Of a DNA stretch of 54,838 nucleotides, positions 18,357 to 27,430 are shown piece after piece; within the stretch, counting starts at the first letter, position 1; the number at the start of each line of letters is the position of its first letter. The notes beneath the pieces were generated by a model. That model had not been told where the DNA came from. It saw nothing but the letters and a program-made list of their open reading frames with translations, and searched no databases. The DNA is from Deltaproteobacteria bacterium (GTDB lineage Bacteria; JADJOY01): NCBI GenBank assembly GCA_016713535.1, contig JADJOY010000063.1:1-54838 (forward strand), in the 5' to 3' direction. The translations under genes were made by a program, and so were the position numbers.

Positions 18357-19610
18357 TCACGAGCGGCGCTTCCCGGCGGCAAGCTGATCGAGCGACACCG
18401 GTGCGCCGTCGTGCACCGCGTAGACGCCGTCCGGGGCGAGGTCAGGCGGGATCTTGGTCGCGAGCCCGCTCGGATTCTCGATCCAGCGGGTGCGGTTCGG
18501 CACCTCGCGGCCCGCGGCGATCCGCACGCCGGCGCCGAGGAAGGCCTGGTGGCCCACGGCGATCCCGAGCAGCAGGTGGTGGCTCTGGACCACGCGGCCC
18601 TCCACGCGCACCGGGACCGGCCCCGTGAAGCTGGTGTCGAACTGCCACGCACCGGAGGCGAAATACGCCTCGCGGCCGAGCACGGACATCTGCACTCCCG
18701 GGAAGCTCGACTCGCTGCCTCGCATCAGTACCGCGAAGCTCGCGATGCCGTTCCACGAGATCCGAGCTCCGCGCCCGATCACGCTCCACTGAACACGAGC
18801 GTGCTGACCGACGCGTGCCCCGTCGGCGAGGATCGAGCCGCGCACCACCGCGCCGGCATCGACGATCACGCCGTCGCCGAGCACGCAGCCCTCCACGGTG
18901 GCGGTCGGGTGGATGAAGCACCGTCGCCCGCGGTGCACGAACGTGCCGAGCACTCGGCGCGGGGTCCACGGGAACGCGCGCACCAGCCGCCACGTGAGCC
19001 ACGCCCACCACCGTGGCTCACGGGCGCGCGCGAGCGCCTCGCACAGGCCGCCGACGATGTTGGCGAGCAACACGTGGATCCAGTGCCGGACGTGGAAGAC
19101 GTAGCGCGGGGTCACGCCCATCGGGATGCGCTCACCGATCGCGAAGGGTGGCGCGCTGGTGGGCAGGACGCGCTCGGCCGGGTCGAGGAGCAGCGGTACG
19201 AAGCGCTCGAGGTCTGCGGGGTCGAAGCGGCCGTCGCGCGACCAGAACACATCGTAGAGATGGGCCGTGCGACCCTCGACCTCGGCGGTGCGCAGCTTCA
19301 TGAAGGAGGAGGTGAAGCGGACGAATGCACAGTCGGGAAGGGCGAGGACCCGGTCGCGGGCTTCGCTTCGTGCGTCGTCGGTGAAAGCGCGCAGCGCCTG
19401 CGATCCGAACACCACGTCCGCACCGACGATGAGCGCGGGACCGCCGGCGGTAAGGTCCGCCGGGTTCCGAACCTCGATCACCTCGAAGCCGGCGTCGGTG
19501 AGCACCTTCCGCCGCCACTCGCCGATGGGGCGCGCGAACACCTCGAGCGCGTCGGCCGGCTCGTTCCACGGTGCGACGGGCTCCGGTCGGGATAGGACGT
19601 AGGCTCGCAT
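18357..19610 (-). CDS. Left-handed beta-helix (hexapeptide) protein, paralogue 1
   Basis: A 417-residue intact protein. The N-terminal domain (residues 1-170) has alternating alpha and beta character (AYVLSRP, EVIEVRNPADL, ALIVGADVVFGSQALRAF) and could be a nucleotidyltransferase-like or Rossmann-like fold. A helical linker with HVRHWIHVLLANIVGGL follows. The C-terminal half has the hexapeptide repeats of a left-handed beta-helix (FIHPTATVEGCVLGDGVIVDAGAVV, SILADGARVGQHARVQWSVIG). It is paralogous to the divergent gene at 19957: both share AY(V/I)L at the start, the HW(I/V)HV linker and 'IHP(T/S)A(T/I)VEGC(V/I)LG'. Acyl- or nucleotidyl-transfer to a sugar nucleotide is the family expectation; the exact reaction is not recognised. 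Confidence 0.7.
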   Translation of the reverse strand: MRAYVLSRPEPVAPWNEPADALEVFARPIGEWRRKVLTDAGFEVIEVRNPADLTAGGPALIVGADVVFGSQALRAFTDDARSEARDRVLALPDCAFVRFTSSFMKLRTAEVEGRTAHLYDVFWSRDGRFDPADLERFVPLLLDPAERVLPTSAPPFAIGERIPMGVTPRYVFHVRHWIHVLLANIVGGLCEALARAREPRWWAWLTWRLVRAFPWTPRRVLGTFVHRGRRCFIHPTATVEGCVLGDGVIVDAGAVVRGSILADGARVGQHARVQWSVIGRGARISWNGIASFAVLMRGSESSFPGVQMSVLGREAYFASGAWQFDTSFTGPVPVRVEGRVVQSHHLLLGIAVGHQAFLGAGVRIAAGREVPNRTRWIENPSGLATKIPPDLAPDGVYAVHDGAPVSLDQLAAGKRRS

Positions 19611-19956
19611 GAGGAGTGGGTCGCGGAACGCCTCGGGGCCGCGCCCGGGTCATTTACCGGAGGCCTACTTTGCGAGCAAGGGATCGCTCGAGAAATCGTT
19701 CCGTACCGCGCCCCGCGGGCGCTGGAATACCGGCCACGACCTTCGTAGAACGGCGGAAAATTCCCGCGATCGACGCAAAATCGTGTGTAGAGCTTGTGCT
19801 TTACAAAACCTGTAAAGCAGTTGCTAGACAAAATTGTAGAGCAGTTGCTTTACAGACGACTCGCTTTGACGTGAATTTCCCGGCCCTGGTAGCTTCGCGC
19901 GCCCACTCGCCGGGCGATCCGGCCGCCGAGTTCCCCGCATCCCACGAGGGGCCATC
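19611..19956. other. 346-base AT-rich divergent intergenic region
   Basis: No gene is seen here. The stretch separates two divergent beta-helix paralogues. Its central part (about 19750-19870) is clearly richer in A+T than anything around it. It contains the six-half-site array listed separately, preceded by a GCGGAAAATTCCCGC near-palindrome. This is the expected place for the promoters and operators of both genes. Confidence 0.7.
19786..19854. repeat. Array of six alternating half-sites (three 20-bp palindromes), putative operator array
   Basis: Three 20-base dyads start at 19786, 19811 and 19835. Each has the form TGTARAGC-N4-GCTYTACA, with one deviating half (GCTAGACA at 19823-19830). The half-sites alternate in orientation at 19786, 19798, 19811, 19823, 19835 and 19847, a step of 12-13 bases. 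The outward-facing neighbours also pair, for example GCTTTACA-aaacc-TGTAAAGC at 19798-19818. The order suggests cooperative binding of a dimeric regulator to face-alternating sites; hairpin formation is the alternative. No other copy of the dyad was noticed in the window. Confidence 0.8.
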
Positions 19957-21247
19957 GTGACGAACCGCGCGTACATCCTCGAGAGCGATCGCACGATCGC
20001 GCCGTTCGGCGATCCGGTGTCACAGGTGTGGATCGGAGACCGGCGCCTCGCGGCGCACCAGGATCGGACGCTCGGCGAGCTTGGCTTCGAGGTCCGGCGC
20101 GTCCAGTCGCTCGGTGACATCCCGGACCCCGAGTACCTGCTGCTGCTGGATCACGTGTTCGCGTCCACGGGCGTGATCCGGCGATTCCTCGCGGGTGCCC
20201 GCGTCGCGTCCGGGAGCTCCGTGCTCGCGATCCCGCGTGGTCCCCTGGTGGAGTTCACCCGCCGCATGCAGGACCTGCGCTTCGGAGAAGGACTTCGGCT
20301 ACCCGTCGGGAGAGCGCGCCGTGTACGGCGTGTTCTACGTGCGCGGGGGGTGTGTGAGCGTGGACGAGCTGCTCGAGAGCGCACGGCGCGAGGTGGTCGA
20401 GCTTCGCGAGCGCTCGTTCCCGATCGACCTCGGCGCGATGGGCGCGCGTGGTCGCACCATGAACGTGCCGCTCGCCAGCGGCGTGGTGATGCACCTCTGC
20501 CACTGGGTGCACGTGTGGCAGGCCAACGTGTTCGCGATCGGGCTCGCGTGGGCGCGCGAGGCCGGCCGGCGCAAGCTCTGGCTGGCGTGGATCTCGCTGC
20601 GCTCGCTCTTCGCGACCAGCCGCGGGCGCCTCGCCTACGGTTTCCTGGGACGTCTCAACGTGATCGGAAAGGGTGCCCTGATCCACCCGAGCGCGATCGT
20701 CGAGGGCTGTATCCTCGGCCCCGGTGCCCACGTAGGCGCCGGCGCGCAGGTGCGGTTCTCGGTGCTCGGCGCCGGCGCGTCGATCGGCGAGCAGGCGATC
20801 GTCAACGGCTCGGTGGTGGGCGACAAGACCATCATCGCCCAGCAGGCGATCCTCAACCTCTCGGCGATCTATCCGGAGAGCTTCGTCAAGACGATCCAGG
20901 GCGGGCTGGTGGGCAGCGAGTCGTTCGTCGGCGGGCGAGTGCGCTTCTACGACCTCAAGCTCGAGGGCACCATCGAGGTCGATCACCAAGGCCAGCTCGC
21001 CGACACGGGCCTCAACTTCCTCGCCGGATGCGTGGGGCATCGCGCCTCCATCTCGGGTCCGGTGTGGTTCTACCCGGGCCGCGCGATCCCCAACGGCTAC
21101 CGCATCATCCAGCATCCGAAACAGGTCGTGGGGCGCATCCCGGACGGTCTCTCGACCACCGAGTTCCTGGTGAACCAGGGGGGCCGGCTCGTCACGGTAG
21201 CGGAGGCCCGCGCAGCCGCGACCCGCTCGCTCAAGCCGAAGGACTGA
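19957..21247 (+). CDS. Left-handed beta-helix (hexapeptide) protein, paralogue 2 (one frameshift)
   Basis: About 430 residues, divergent from and paralogous to the gene at 18357. It starts MTNRAYILESDRTIAPFGDP, and the N-terminal domain (GELGFEVRRVQSLGDI, YLLLLDHVFASTGVIRRF) matches the paralogue's alpha/beta domain. The frame changes near 20284, where DLRF should join EKDFGYPSGERAVYG; one extra G explains it. The linker LCHWVHVWQANVFAIGLAW is followed by hexapeptide repeats: IHPSAIVEGCILGPGAHVGAG, SVLGAGASIGEQAIVNGSVVG and ISGPVWFYPGRAIPNGYRII. The helix should trimerise and carry transferase activity, judged by family. The six-half-site array lies about 100 bases upstream of the start, so regulation from that array is plausible. 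Confidence 0.7.
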
Positions 21248-21277
21248 CGCTGCCGCGCCGGTGAGCTCGTTCGCGGG

Positions 21278-21637
21278 TCACGCGCCCGCCTCGGGAGGCC
21301 CACCGCGCGGCACCACGCGCGTGGTTCGATCGCTGGAAAAGCGACGCCGCGTCGGCTCCGACGGTTCCGGGGGTGCGACGCTGTCGAACGAGAGCAGCGC
21401 GGCGAGCACCGCCAGACAGTAGAGAGCACCGAGGAATCCTGTCAGGAACGCGTTCCCGATCACGCGCAGCAGCGCCACGCCGACCAGCCCGCTGCCCGCG
21501 AGGAACGCGAACGCGCCGAGCACCCGCGTCGAGCGCCGGTAGCGCGACCACACCACGAGAAGCCCGCCCCACGCTCCGAGCGCGATCCCGCCCAGGAGCA
21601 GAGCGAGTGGGTACCAGGCGTTGGGGGGCGAGCTCAT
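21278..21637 (-). CDS. Small membrane protein, unknown
   Basis: 119 residues with three likely membrane segments: YPLALLLGGIALGAWGGLLVVW, VLGAFAFLAGSGLVGVALLRVI and AFLTGFLGALYCLAVLAALLSF. The C-terminal tail is polar and Arg-rich. No family was recognised. The ATG at 21637 gives a short polar N-terminus before the first span. It ends 30 bases after the convergent beta-helix gene and diverges from the M6 protease. Confidence 0.6.
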   Translation of the reverse strand: MSSPPNAWYPLALLLGGIALGAWGGLLVVWSRYRRSTRVLGAFAFLAGSGLVGVALLRVIGNAFLTGFLGALYCLAVLAALLSFDSVAPPEPSEPTRRRFSSDRTTRVVPRGGPPEAGA

Positions 21638-21823
21638 CTCGTTGCGCCGGGAGCGCCCTAGCATGATGCGCCCTGGCCAGGCCTGGAAAGCTCCGGCGCG
21701 GCCGTGAAGCGTAGGGCCGATCGTCCCCCGAACGAGCGTAGGACGCGGTCGAAGGTGTATCGTCGATGGGTTGAACCGACGCGGGCCCGCGTGGCCCGCA
21801 CACCTACCGGGAGAGACCCACCC

Positions 21824-23314
21824 ATGCGCCGACCGCTCCTCCATCAGGCCCTTGCGATCCTCGGCACGCTGATCCCCGCCACCCTCGCGGCGCTGCCGGC
21901 CGCAGCGGGCTACATCGACCACCTGAGCGATCCGAGCGACATCGGCCGAAACAAGGTGCCGCGCACCGGGACACAGCGGGTGCTGGTGCTCCGGGTGGAG
22001 ATCGGCACACCACCCGACTGGAGCGAGGTGGCCGGCTTCTACGATCCCGGCAACGCCGTGGACGGGTTCACCCGCTACTGGGAGGTGCAGTCGCTCGGTG
22101 TGTACCGTCCGGAGGCCGAGCTCGCGCCGGTGGTGCACTACGACACCTGCCCGATGCCGGCACCCCACGACGACTGTGTCATCGACCGCGGCGACGTCAC
22201 CGCCCTCGAGCCGGCTCTCGCGCTGCTCCGCGACGCCCTCCGGCGCGCGCACGACGAGCTCGGCGTGGACTTCAGCCGCTACGACCAGAACGGCGACGGC
22301 TGGACCGACGGCGTTGCCGCGATCATCAACACGGACGTCGGTGGGATCGCGCTGCCGGTGGCCGAGCTCTCCGAGACGTTCCCGGGTTTCACTCCGGCCG
22401 ACTTCACCTTCGACGGCGTGAGGGTGAACGCCGTGGCGGTGGCGAAGCGCAGCGACACGCGCAACTACCTCCACGAGTTCGGCCACCTGCTCGGCTTCGA
22501 CGACATGTACAACGAGAGCGCCCTCGACATCAGCTTCCCCGACTTCGGCTGGGAGCCGAACCCGGGCAGTGCGTGGTCGCGGATGGGCAGCGGCTACGGA
22601 CGCTTCACCAGCCTCAACGCGGTCGATCGGGTGAAAGCCGGTTGGGCGACCGTCGTGCCGGTCACGTCGTCGCTGCCAGCGGCGGTGGTCCCGCCGGTGC
22701 TCGAGAGCGGAGTCGTGTATCAGCTTGGCTCGGGCAACGAGTACTTCCTGATCGAGAACCGCCGTCCCTCGACAGTTGGCGACGCGTGGTATCCGTGGGA
22801 TTCGGACATCCCCGGCCGCGGCGGGCTGGCGGTGTACCGCGTCTCCGACACCCACAAGCCCAACCCGACGTTCACCATCATCCCGCGCCTGCTCGAGTGC
22901 CCGAACTGCAACGAGTTCGGCCCGTTCATCTTCTTCGAGCAGGCGGACGGGCTCTTCGAGTACCAGAGCGAAGCGGGCTTCGACCACGAGAAGGACGAGG
23001 CGGACTTCTTCCAGACCGGCGACGAGCTGGTTTCGCGGCCGGACAACACCCTGCCGGTCTCGCGCACCAACCTGGTTCTTCGCTCCAACTACCTGGCGGG
23101 CGCCGTGACCGGGGCCTCGGTGCGCAACGTCGACTCGGATGCATCGTATCCGGACGTCGTCGCCACGCTCGACCCGTTCACGCCGCCGCTCTGCGGTCGG
23201 ATCCCGGCGTCCTCGGGTGGTGGGCTCGCGTCCGCGATCCCGCTCGCCGTCGCGTTCGCGGCGGTGCGGTGGATGGCCGGTCAGCGCGGTGTTCGCGCGC
23301 GCGCGCGAGCCTGA
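21824..23314 (+). CDS. Secreted M6-family metalloprotease with C-terminal sorting-type tail
   Basis: A 496-residue exported protease of the immune-inhibitor A (M6) type. The signal peptide is LLHQALAILGTLIPATLAALPAAAG. The zinc motif is HEFGHLLGFDDMYN, matching HExxHxxGxxD/H of the M6 group, with EYFLIENRRP downstream, also typical. The segment RYDQNGDGWTDGV resembles a calcium loop. The tail has a single Cys (LCGRIP), a Ser/Gly run (ASSGGG), a hydrophobic stretch (AIPLAVAFAAVRWMAG) and a terminal Arg cluster. This is the tripartite build of MYXO-CTERM, GlyGly-CTERM and similar sorting signals. The ATG at 21824 has GGGAGAG upstream. Its target is unknown; scavenging of external protein is the general expectation. 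Confidence 0.85.
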   Translation: MRRPLLHQALAILGTLIPATLAALPAAAGYIDHLSDPSDIGRNKVPRTGTQRVLVLRVEIGTPPDWSEVAGFYDPGNAVDGFTRYWEVQSLGVYRPEAELAPVVHYDTCPMPAPHDDCVIDRGDVTALEPALALLRDALRRAHDELGVDFSRYDQNGDGWTDGVAAIINTDVGGIALPVAELSETFPGFTPADFTFDGVRVNAVAVAKRSDTRNYLHEFGHLLGFDDMYNESALDISFPDFGWEPNPGSAWSRMGSGYGRFTSLNAVDRVKAGWATVVPVTSSLPAAVVPPVLESGVVYQLGSGNEYFLIENRRPSTVGDAWYPWDSDIPGRGGLAVYRVSDTHKPNPTFTIIPRLLECPNCNEFGPFIFFEQADGLFEYQSEAGFDHEKDEADFFQTGDELVSRPDNTLPVSRTNLVLRSNYLAGAVTGASVRNVDSDASYPDVVATLDPFTPPLCGRIPASSGGGLASAIPLAVAFAAVRWMAGQRGVRARARA

Positions 23315-23394
23315 GCGGCCTGCGGCGGATCGGTCTCGCGCACGCGGGTGGTATCCTCGGATCCCGCCCTACGTCCGAACCGTTTCGAGCTCCG

Positions 23395-24207
23395 TTGACC
23401 GCCTTCACCGCAAACCGAGCGGACCACGCCCGCGGCCCGTCGCGCCGACTCACGAGCCTCGCCGCCGTCCTGCCGGCGCGGAACGAGGAAGGCAACATCG
23501 AGGCGGCGGTCCTGGAGACGTGGCACGAGGTGGAGCGCCTGGCCGAGCGCGCGGAGATCATCGTCGTCGACGACGGATCCTCGGACCGCACCGCCGCCCT
23601 CGTCGAGGCCCTCGAGGGACAAGTTCCATCGCTCAGACTCGTCCGCCACGCGCACGCGCGTGGCTACGGCGCGGCCGTGCGCAGTGGGTTCGCGGCCGCG
23701 AACTCCGAGTGGCTCTTCTTCACGGATGCCGATCGCCAGTTCGACGTCGGTGAGCTCGAACAACTGGTGGCGCTGAGCGACGACAACGACGTGGTCGCCG
23801 GAATCCGCGCGCGCCGCCGCGATCCGGCCCATCGCCGGCTCATGGCCCGGATGTGGAACCGTTTGATTGCCCTCACGCTCGGCGTCCGCCTGCGGGACCT
23901 CAACTGCGCCTTCAAGCTGCTGCGTGCCGAGGTGGTGCGGAGCCTCGACCTCTCCACCGACGGCTCCGCATTCGGTGCCGAGCTCGCGCTCGCGCTCGAG
24001 CATCGTGGTGCGCGCATCGCTCAGCTACCGGTGTCGCATCGTCCACGCACCTGGGGGCGGCAGACCGGAGGCGATCCCGCCGTGATCCTGCGCGCGCTGG
24101 CGGACTACTGGCGCTTGCTGGCGCGCTTCCGGGGCGGGCGCCTCGCGCCGTCCCGGGCTGCGCTCGAGGGCGGCCAGCCCCGAGCCAGCGGCGACGAGGC
24201 GCGCTAA
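23395..24207 (+). CDS. Family 2 glycosyltransferase, polyprenyl-phosphate sugar synthase type
   Basis: A 270-residue GT-A protein. It shows AAVLPARNEEGNIEAAV, IIVVDDGSSDRTAALVE and the DxD-type FFTDADRQFDVGELEQL. LRDLNCAFKLLRAEVV and the PVSHRPRTWGRQTGGDP block near the end are characteristic of dolichol/polyprenyl-phosphate mannose- or glucose-synthase-like enzymes. Such enzymes charge a lipid carrier with one sugar, which GT-C transferases such as YfhO then use outside the membrane; three YfhO-type genes lie 7-22 kb downstream. No ATG is available near the N-terminus, so a TTG at 23395 is the likely start. The protein has no obvious C-terminal membrane spans. Confidence 0.82.
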   Translation: MTAFTANRADHARGPSRRLTSLAAVLPARNEEGNIEAAVLETWHEVERLAERAEIIVVDDGSSDRTAALVEALEGQVPSLRLVRHAHARGYGAAVRSGFAAANSEWLFFTDADRQFDVGELEQLVALSDDNDVVAGIRARRRDPAHRRLMARMWNRLIALTLGVRLRDLNCAFKLLRAEVVRSLDLSTDGSAFGAELALALEHRGARIAQLPVSHRPRTWGRQTGGDPAVILRALADYWRLLARFRGGRLAPSRAALEGGQPRASGDEAR

Positions 24208-24273
24208 CCTCAACGGATTTCGCATCACGCTGCGTCGCCGCGGAACGGCGACCGCATTCATGCGAGGGTGCTC

Positions 24274-24699
24274 ATGAAGGAACGCACGCTGTCGATCATC
24301 AAGCCGGACGCCGTCGAGAAGAACAAGATCGGCGCGATCCTCTCGAAGTTCGAGGACGCCGGGCTGCGCGTCGTGGCCGCCAAGCGCCTGCACCTGACCA
24401 GCGAGCAGGCGGGTGCGTTCTACGCGGTCCACAAGGAGCGCCCGTTCTACGGCAGCCTGTGCGAGTTCATGACCTCGGGTCCGGTGCTGGTGAGCGTCCT
24501 CGAGGGCGAGAATGCGATCGCGCGCAACCGTGAGCTGATGGGCGCGACGGATCCGGCGAAGGCGGCGGACGGAACGATCCGCAAGCTCTACGCGACGAAC
24601 ATCGAGCGCAACGCCGTGCACGGCTCGGATGCGCCCGAGACCGCGCGGGTCGAGATCGGGTTCTTCTTCAATGGGCTCGAGCTTCCACCGATGGAGTGA
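24274..24699 (+). CDS. ndk: Nucleoside diphosphate kinase
   Basis: A 141-residue intact enzyme that balances NTP pools by gamma-phosphate transfer through a phospho-histidine. It starts [14 protein letters not shown] and has the active-site block [16 protein letters not shown] (NxxHGSD with the catalytic His). [15 protein letters not shown] and the C-terminal FF fit the family, at normal length. The ATG at 24274 follows GCGAGG; an in-frame GTG two codons upstream is less likely. Confidence 0.97.
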   Translation: MKERTLSIIKPDAVEKNKIGAILSKFEDAGLRVVAAKRLHLTSEQAGAFYAVHKERPFYGSLCEFMTSGPVLVSVLEGENAIARNRELMGATDPAKAADGTIRKLYATNIERNAVHGSDAPETARVEIGFFFNGLELPPME

Positions 24700-24731
24700 C
24701 GAGTTCGATCGGGGCGCCTCAAGCTGTTTGC

Positions 24732-24760
24732 TTGATGGCGCCCTGAGCGAGTGCTACCGT
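24732..24760 (+). promoter_or_regulatory. Putative sigma-70 promoter for the lipoprotein gene
   Basis: TTGATG at 24732-24737 and TACCGT at 24755-24760 are separated by 17 bases and end 36 bases before the ATG at 24797. Four of six -35 positions and most -10 positions match consensus. Confidence 0.4.
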
Positions 24761-24796
24761 GCCCGCAGTCGCAGCGCCGATGGGGAGACCGACGAC

Positions 24797-25405
24797 ATGA
24801 CGATCCGCAACCGACACCGCTGGCTGGCCTTGGTGATGCTCCTCTCCCTCGGTGGCTGTGGCCCCTCGGTGAAGATCGTGCAGCCCGCCGACGGCGAGGT
24901 CGTGGAGGCCAGCAGCCTGGTCGCACGCATGGATTTCAGCGCGCCGGCGAGAACCTTCCAGGTGGTGCTCGACGGGTCCGACGTCTCGCGCGGTTTCTTC
25001 CTGACCGATTCGCAGGCCGCCGGTCAGGTCACGGGGCTGACCACCGGAGACCACGTGCTTTCCGTTTACTACCTCGCCACGACCGGGTTCGAGGACACCG
25101 ACCAGGTGGTGTTCTCGGTGTCGGTCCCGGTCAGCCTCGATTCGATCTCCGCGAGCCCGCTGACGCTCGACCTCACGGCCGGTGAGACCGCGTCGTTGAC
25201 GATCACCGGCCACATGTCCGACGGCACCACCGAGGACCTCACCGCGGACGCGAATACCCTGTACGGCTCGAGTGACACCGGCATCGTGTCCGTGTCCGAA
25301 ACCGGTGTGGTGACCGGCGTCGCTGCCGGGACCGCGACGATCGGCGTGGCCTTCGACGGCGTCTCCACGACGATCCCCGTGACCGTCACGGCCGCGGCTG
25401 GCTGA
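24797..25405 (+). CDS. Lipoprotein with bacterial Ig-like (Big2) domain
   Basis: A 202-residue lipoprotein. The signal peptide WLALVMLLSLGGC ends in the lipobox LGGC, with Cys about residue 21. A first beta-rich domain (VKIVQPADGEVVEASSLVARMDF) is followed by a Big2 Ig-like domain. That domain has the typical run LDLTAGETASLTITGHMSDGT and closes on GVVTGVAAGTATIGVAF. It would sit in the periplasm or the outer leaflet. It has its own putative promoter. No partner is suggested by the neighbours (ndk upstream, nagB downstream). Confidence 0.85.
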   Translation: MTIRNRHRWLALVMLLSLGGCGPSVKIVQPADGEVVEASSLVARMDFSAPARTFQVVLDGSDVSRGFFLTDSQAAGQVTGLTTGDHVLSVYYLATTGFEDTDQVVFSVSVPVSLDSISASPLTLDLTAGETASLTITGHMSDGTTEDLTADANTLYGSSDTGIVSVSETGVVTGVAAGTATIGVAFDGVSTTIPVTVTAAAG

Positions 25406-25482
25406 TCGGCAGCACTCGTCTCGGTGTGGCGTCGTCACGGTTGGACGTGGCGGCGCGGACCGCTCGCCTCCGAAGCCACCCG

Positions 25483-26280
25483 ATGCAGGGGCTCCGTCAC
25501 GCGGCGCTCGCCACTCCTTCCGGCAAGCGGATCTCGGTCACGATCGCGCCGGACGCGGCGCACGGCGGCGCTTTCGCCGCGAGCCGCATCGCCGACCTGC
25601 TCCACGCGGTCGTGGGGCGCCCGCCGGTCCTGGGGCTCGCCACGGGTCGCAGCGTGGCGCCGATCTATGCCGCGTTGGTCGAGACGTTTCGGCGCCACGA
25701 GCTCGACGCCTCCCGCATCCAGACCTTCAACCTCGACGAGTATCTGGGGCTCGACGCCGATCATCCCGCGAGCTTCCGGCACTTCATGCGCGAGCAGCTC
25801 TTCGATCCGGCCGGAATCCCGCGGGACTCGTGTCATTTCCCCGAGGCCGCGGCCGACGAGGGTGGGGCGGACCTCGCGGCCTACGAGAACGCGATCCGCG
25901 CCGCGCGCGGGATCGACCTCCAGCTCCTCGGGATCGGCGTGAACGGGCACGTCGCCTTCAACGAGCCGGGCTCGAGCCGCCACACCCGGACCCGCCGCGT
26001 GCGTCTGGCCGACGACACGTTGCGAGAGAACGCCCCCTCCTTCGAGGGTCTCGGGCCGATGCCCACCGACGCGGTGACCATGGGCATCGCGACCATCCTC
26101 GAGACCCGGCACGTGATGCTGGTGGCCTGGGGAGCTGCCAAGGCGGCGCCGCTGCGGAGGGCCTTCCTGGGCCCGGTCTCGAGCGCCTGCCCGGCGTCCT
26201 ACCTCCAGGAGCATCCCGGCACCGTGGAGGTGGTGGTGGACCGCGCCGCCGCCGGCGAGCTCGAGCGCGCGCTCACGTGA
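25483..26280 (+). CDS. nagB: Glucosamine-6-phosphate deaminase
   Basis: NagB converts glucosamine-6-phosphate to fructose-6-phosphate and ammonia. About 265 residues. Family blocks seen are [17 protein letters not shown], the catalytic [36 protein letters not shown] and [13 protein letters not shown] at 25483 is used; a GTG at 25426 would add 19 residues and cannot be excluded because neither has a clear ribosome-binding site. No nagA or transporter is adjacent, so a role in amino-sugar recycling is inferred from the family only. Confidence 0.92.
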   Translation: MQGLRHAALATPSGKRISVTIAPDAAHGGAFAASRIADLLHAVVGRPPVLGLATGRSVAPIYAALVETFRRHELDASRIQTFNLDEYLGLDADHPASFRHFMREQLFDPAGIPRDSCHFPEAAADEGGADLAAYENAIRAARGIDLQLLGIGVNGHVAFNEPGSSRHTRTRRVRLADDTLRENAPSFEGLGPMPTDAVTMGIATILETRHVMLVAWGAAKAAPLRRAFLGPVSSACPASYLQEHPGTVEVVVDRAAAGELERALT

Positions 26281-26323
26281 CGATCGGCGCCGTGCCGCCG
26301 GCCAAGCTACACTTCGCCGCCTC

Positions 26324-27406
26324 ATGAGCAGCTCCACGGGAACCGCGTTCCGGATCACCACCTTCGGCGAGAGCCACGGGCCCGCGCTGGGCGTCGTCGT
26401 GGACGGCTGCCCACCGCGGCTGGCGCTTGCACGCGAGGAGATCCAGCGTGACCTCGACCGGCGTCGTCCGGGGCAGAGTCGGCTCACTACGCCGCGCGGC
26501 GAGCCCGATCAGGTCGAGATCCTCTCCGGACTGTCACGGGACGGACGGACGCTCGGTACCCCGATCGGTCTCTTGATCCGCAACGAGGACGCCCGCGGCG
26601 GCGACTACCGCGAGATGGACGAGATGTTCCGGCCATCGCACGCCGACTACACGTATCAGGCGAAGTACGGCATCCGCGAGCCGCGCGGGGGTGGGCGCGC
26701 GAGCGCGCGTGAGACCGCGGCGCGCGTCGCCGCCGGAGCGGTCGCCCGCAAGCTGCTGCAGGTCGACACGGGCGTCGAGGTGCTCGCCTGGGTTCGACAG
26801 GTGGGGTCGATCACCTCCGACGTCGATCCCGCGAAGGTGCGGTTGGCACACGTGGAGCGAACCCCGGTGCGCTGTCCCGACCCCGCCGCCGCTTTGCGCA
26901 TGATCGAGTGCATCGACCAGGTGAGGCGCGAGGGCGACTCGATCGGCGGCGTGGTCGAGGTGGTCGCGCGGGGCGTCCCGGCGGGGTGGGGTGAGCCGGT
27001 CTTCGACAAGCTGGAGGCCGACCTCGCCAAGGCGCTCCTCTCGCTGCCCGCGTCCAAGGGCTTCGAGATCGGCAGCGGCTTCGGCTCGCTCGGGATGAAG
27101 GGCAGCGAGCACAACGATCCCTTCGTGATGCGCAAGGGACGTGTCAGGACCAAGACCAACCAGTCCGGCGGCATCCAGGGCGGCATCTCGAACGGTGAGG
27201 CGATCGTCTGTCGGGTGGTGTTCAAGCCGACCGCGACGATCCGCAAGCCGCAGGTCACGGTCGATGTCGACGGGCGTCGACGCACGCTCGCGGCTCGTGG
27301 CCGGCACGACCCGTGCGTGCTGCCGCGCGCGGTGCCGGTGGTCGAAGCCGCCGTGTTGCTGGTGCTCGCGGATCACTTCCTGCGTCAGCGCGCGATCGCC
27401 CGCTGA
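26324..27406 (+). CDS. aroC: Chorismate synthase
   Basis: A 360-residue intact enzyme that converts EPSP to chorismate, using reduced FMN. It has [22 protein letters not shown] at the start, then [15 protein letters not shown], the [17 protein letters not shown] signature and [24 protein letters not shown]. The C-terminal [18 protein letters not shown] completes the pattern. Length and motif order are normal. It is preceded by nagB at 43 bases on the same strand; no other aro gene is close. Confidence 0.97.
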   Translation: MSSSTGTAFRITTFGESHGPALGVVVDGCPPRLALAREEIQRDLDRRRPGQSRLTTPRGEPDQVEILSGLSRDGRTLGTPIGLLIRNEDARGGDYREMDEMFRPSHADYTYQAKYGIREPRGGGRASARETAARVAAGAVARKLLQVDTGVEVLAWVRQVGSITSDVDPAKVRLAHVERTPVRCPDPAAALRMIECIDQVRREGDSIGGVVEVVARGVPAGWGEPVFDKLEADLAKALLSLPASKGFEIGSGFGSLGMKGSEHNDPFVMRKGRVRTKTNQSGGIQGGISNGEAIVCRVVFKPTATIRKPQVTVDVDGRRRTLAARGRHDPCVLPRAVPVVEAAVLLVLADHFLRQRAIAR

Positions 27407-27430
27407 CGCCCGCGATGGAGGGCCCGTGGC

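Noticed and set aside
19786-19854. Reading the half-site array as a CRISPR or an integron attachment site
   Set aside because: Units alternate in orientation, spacers are only 4-5 bases and no cas or integrase gene is near.
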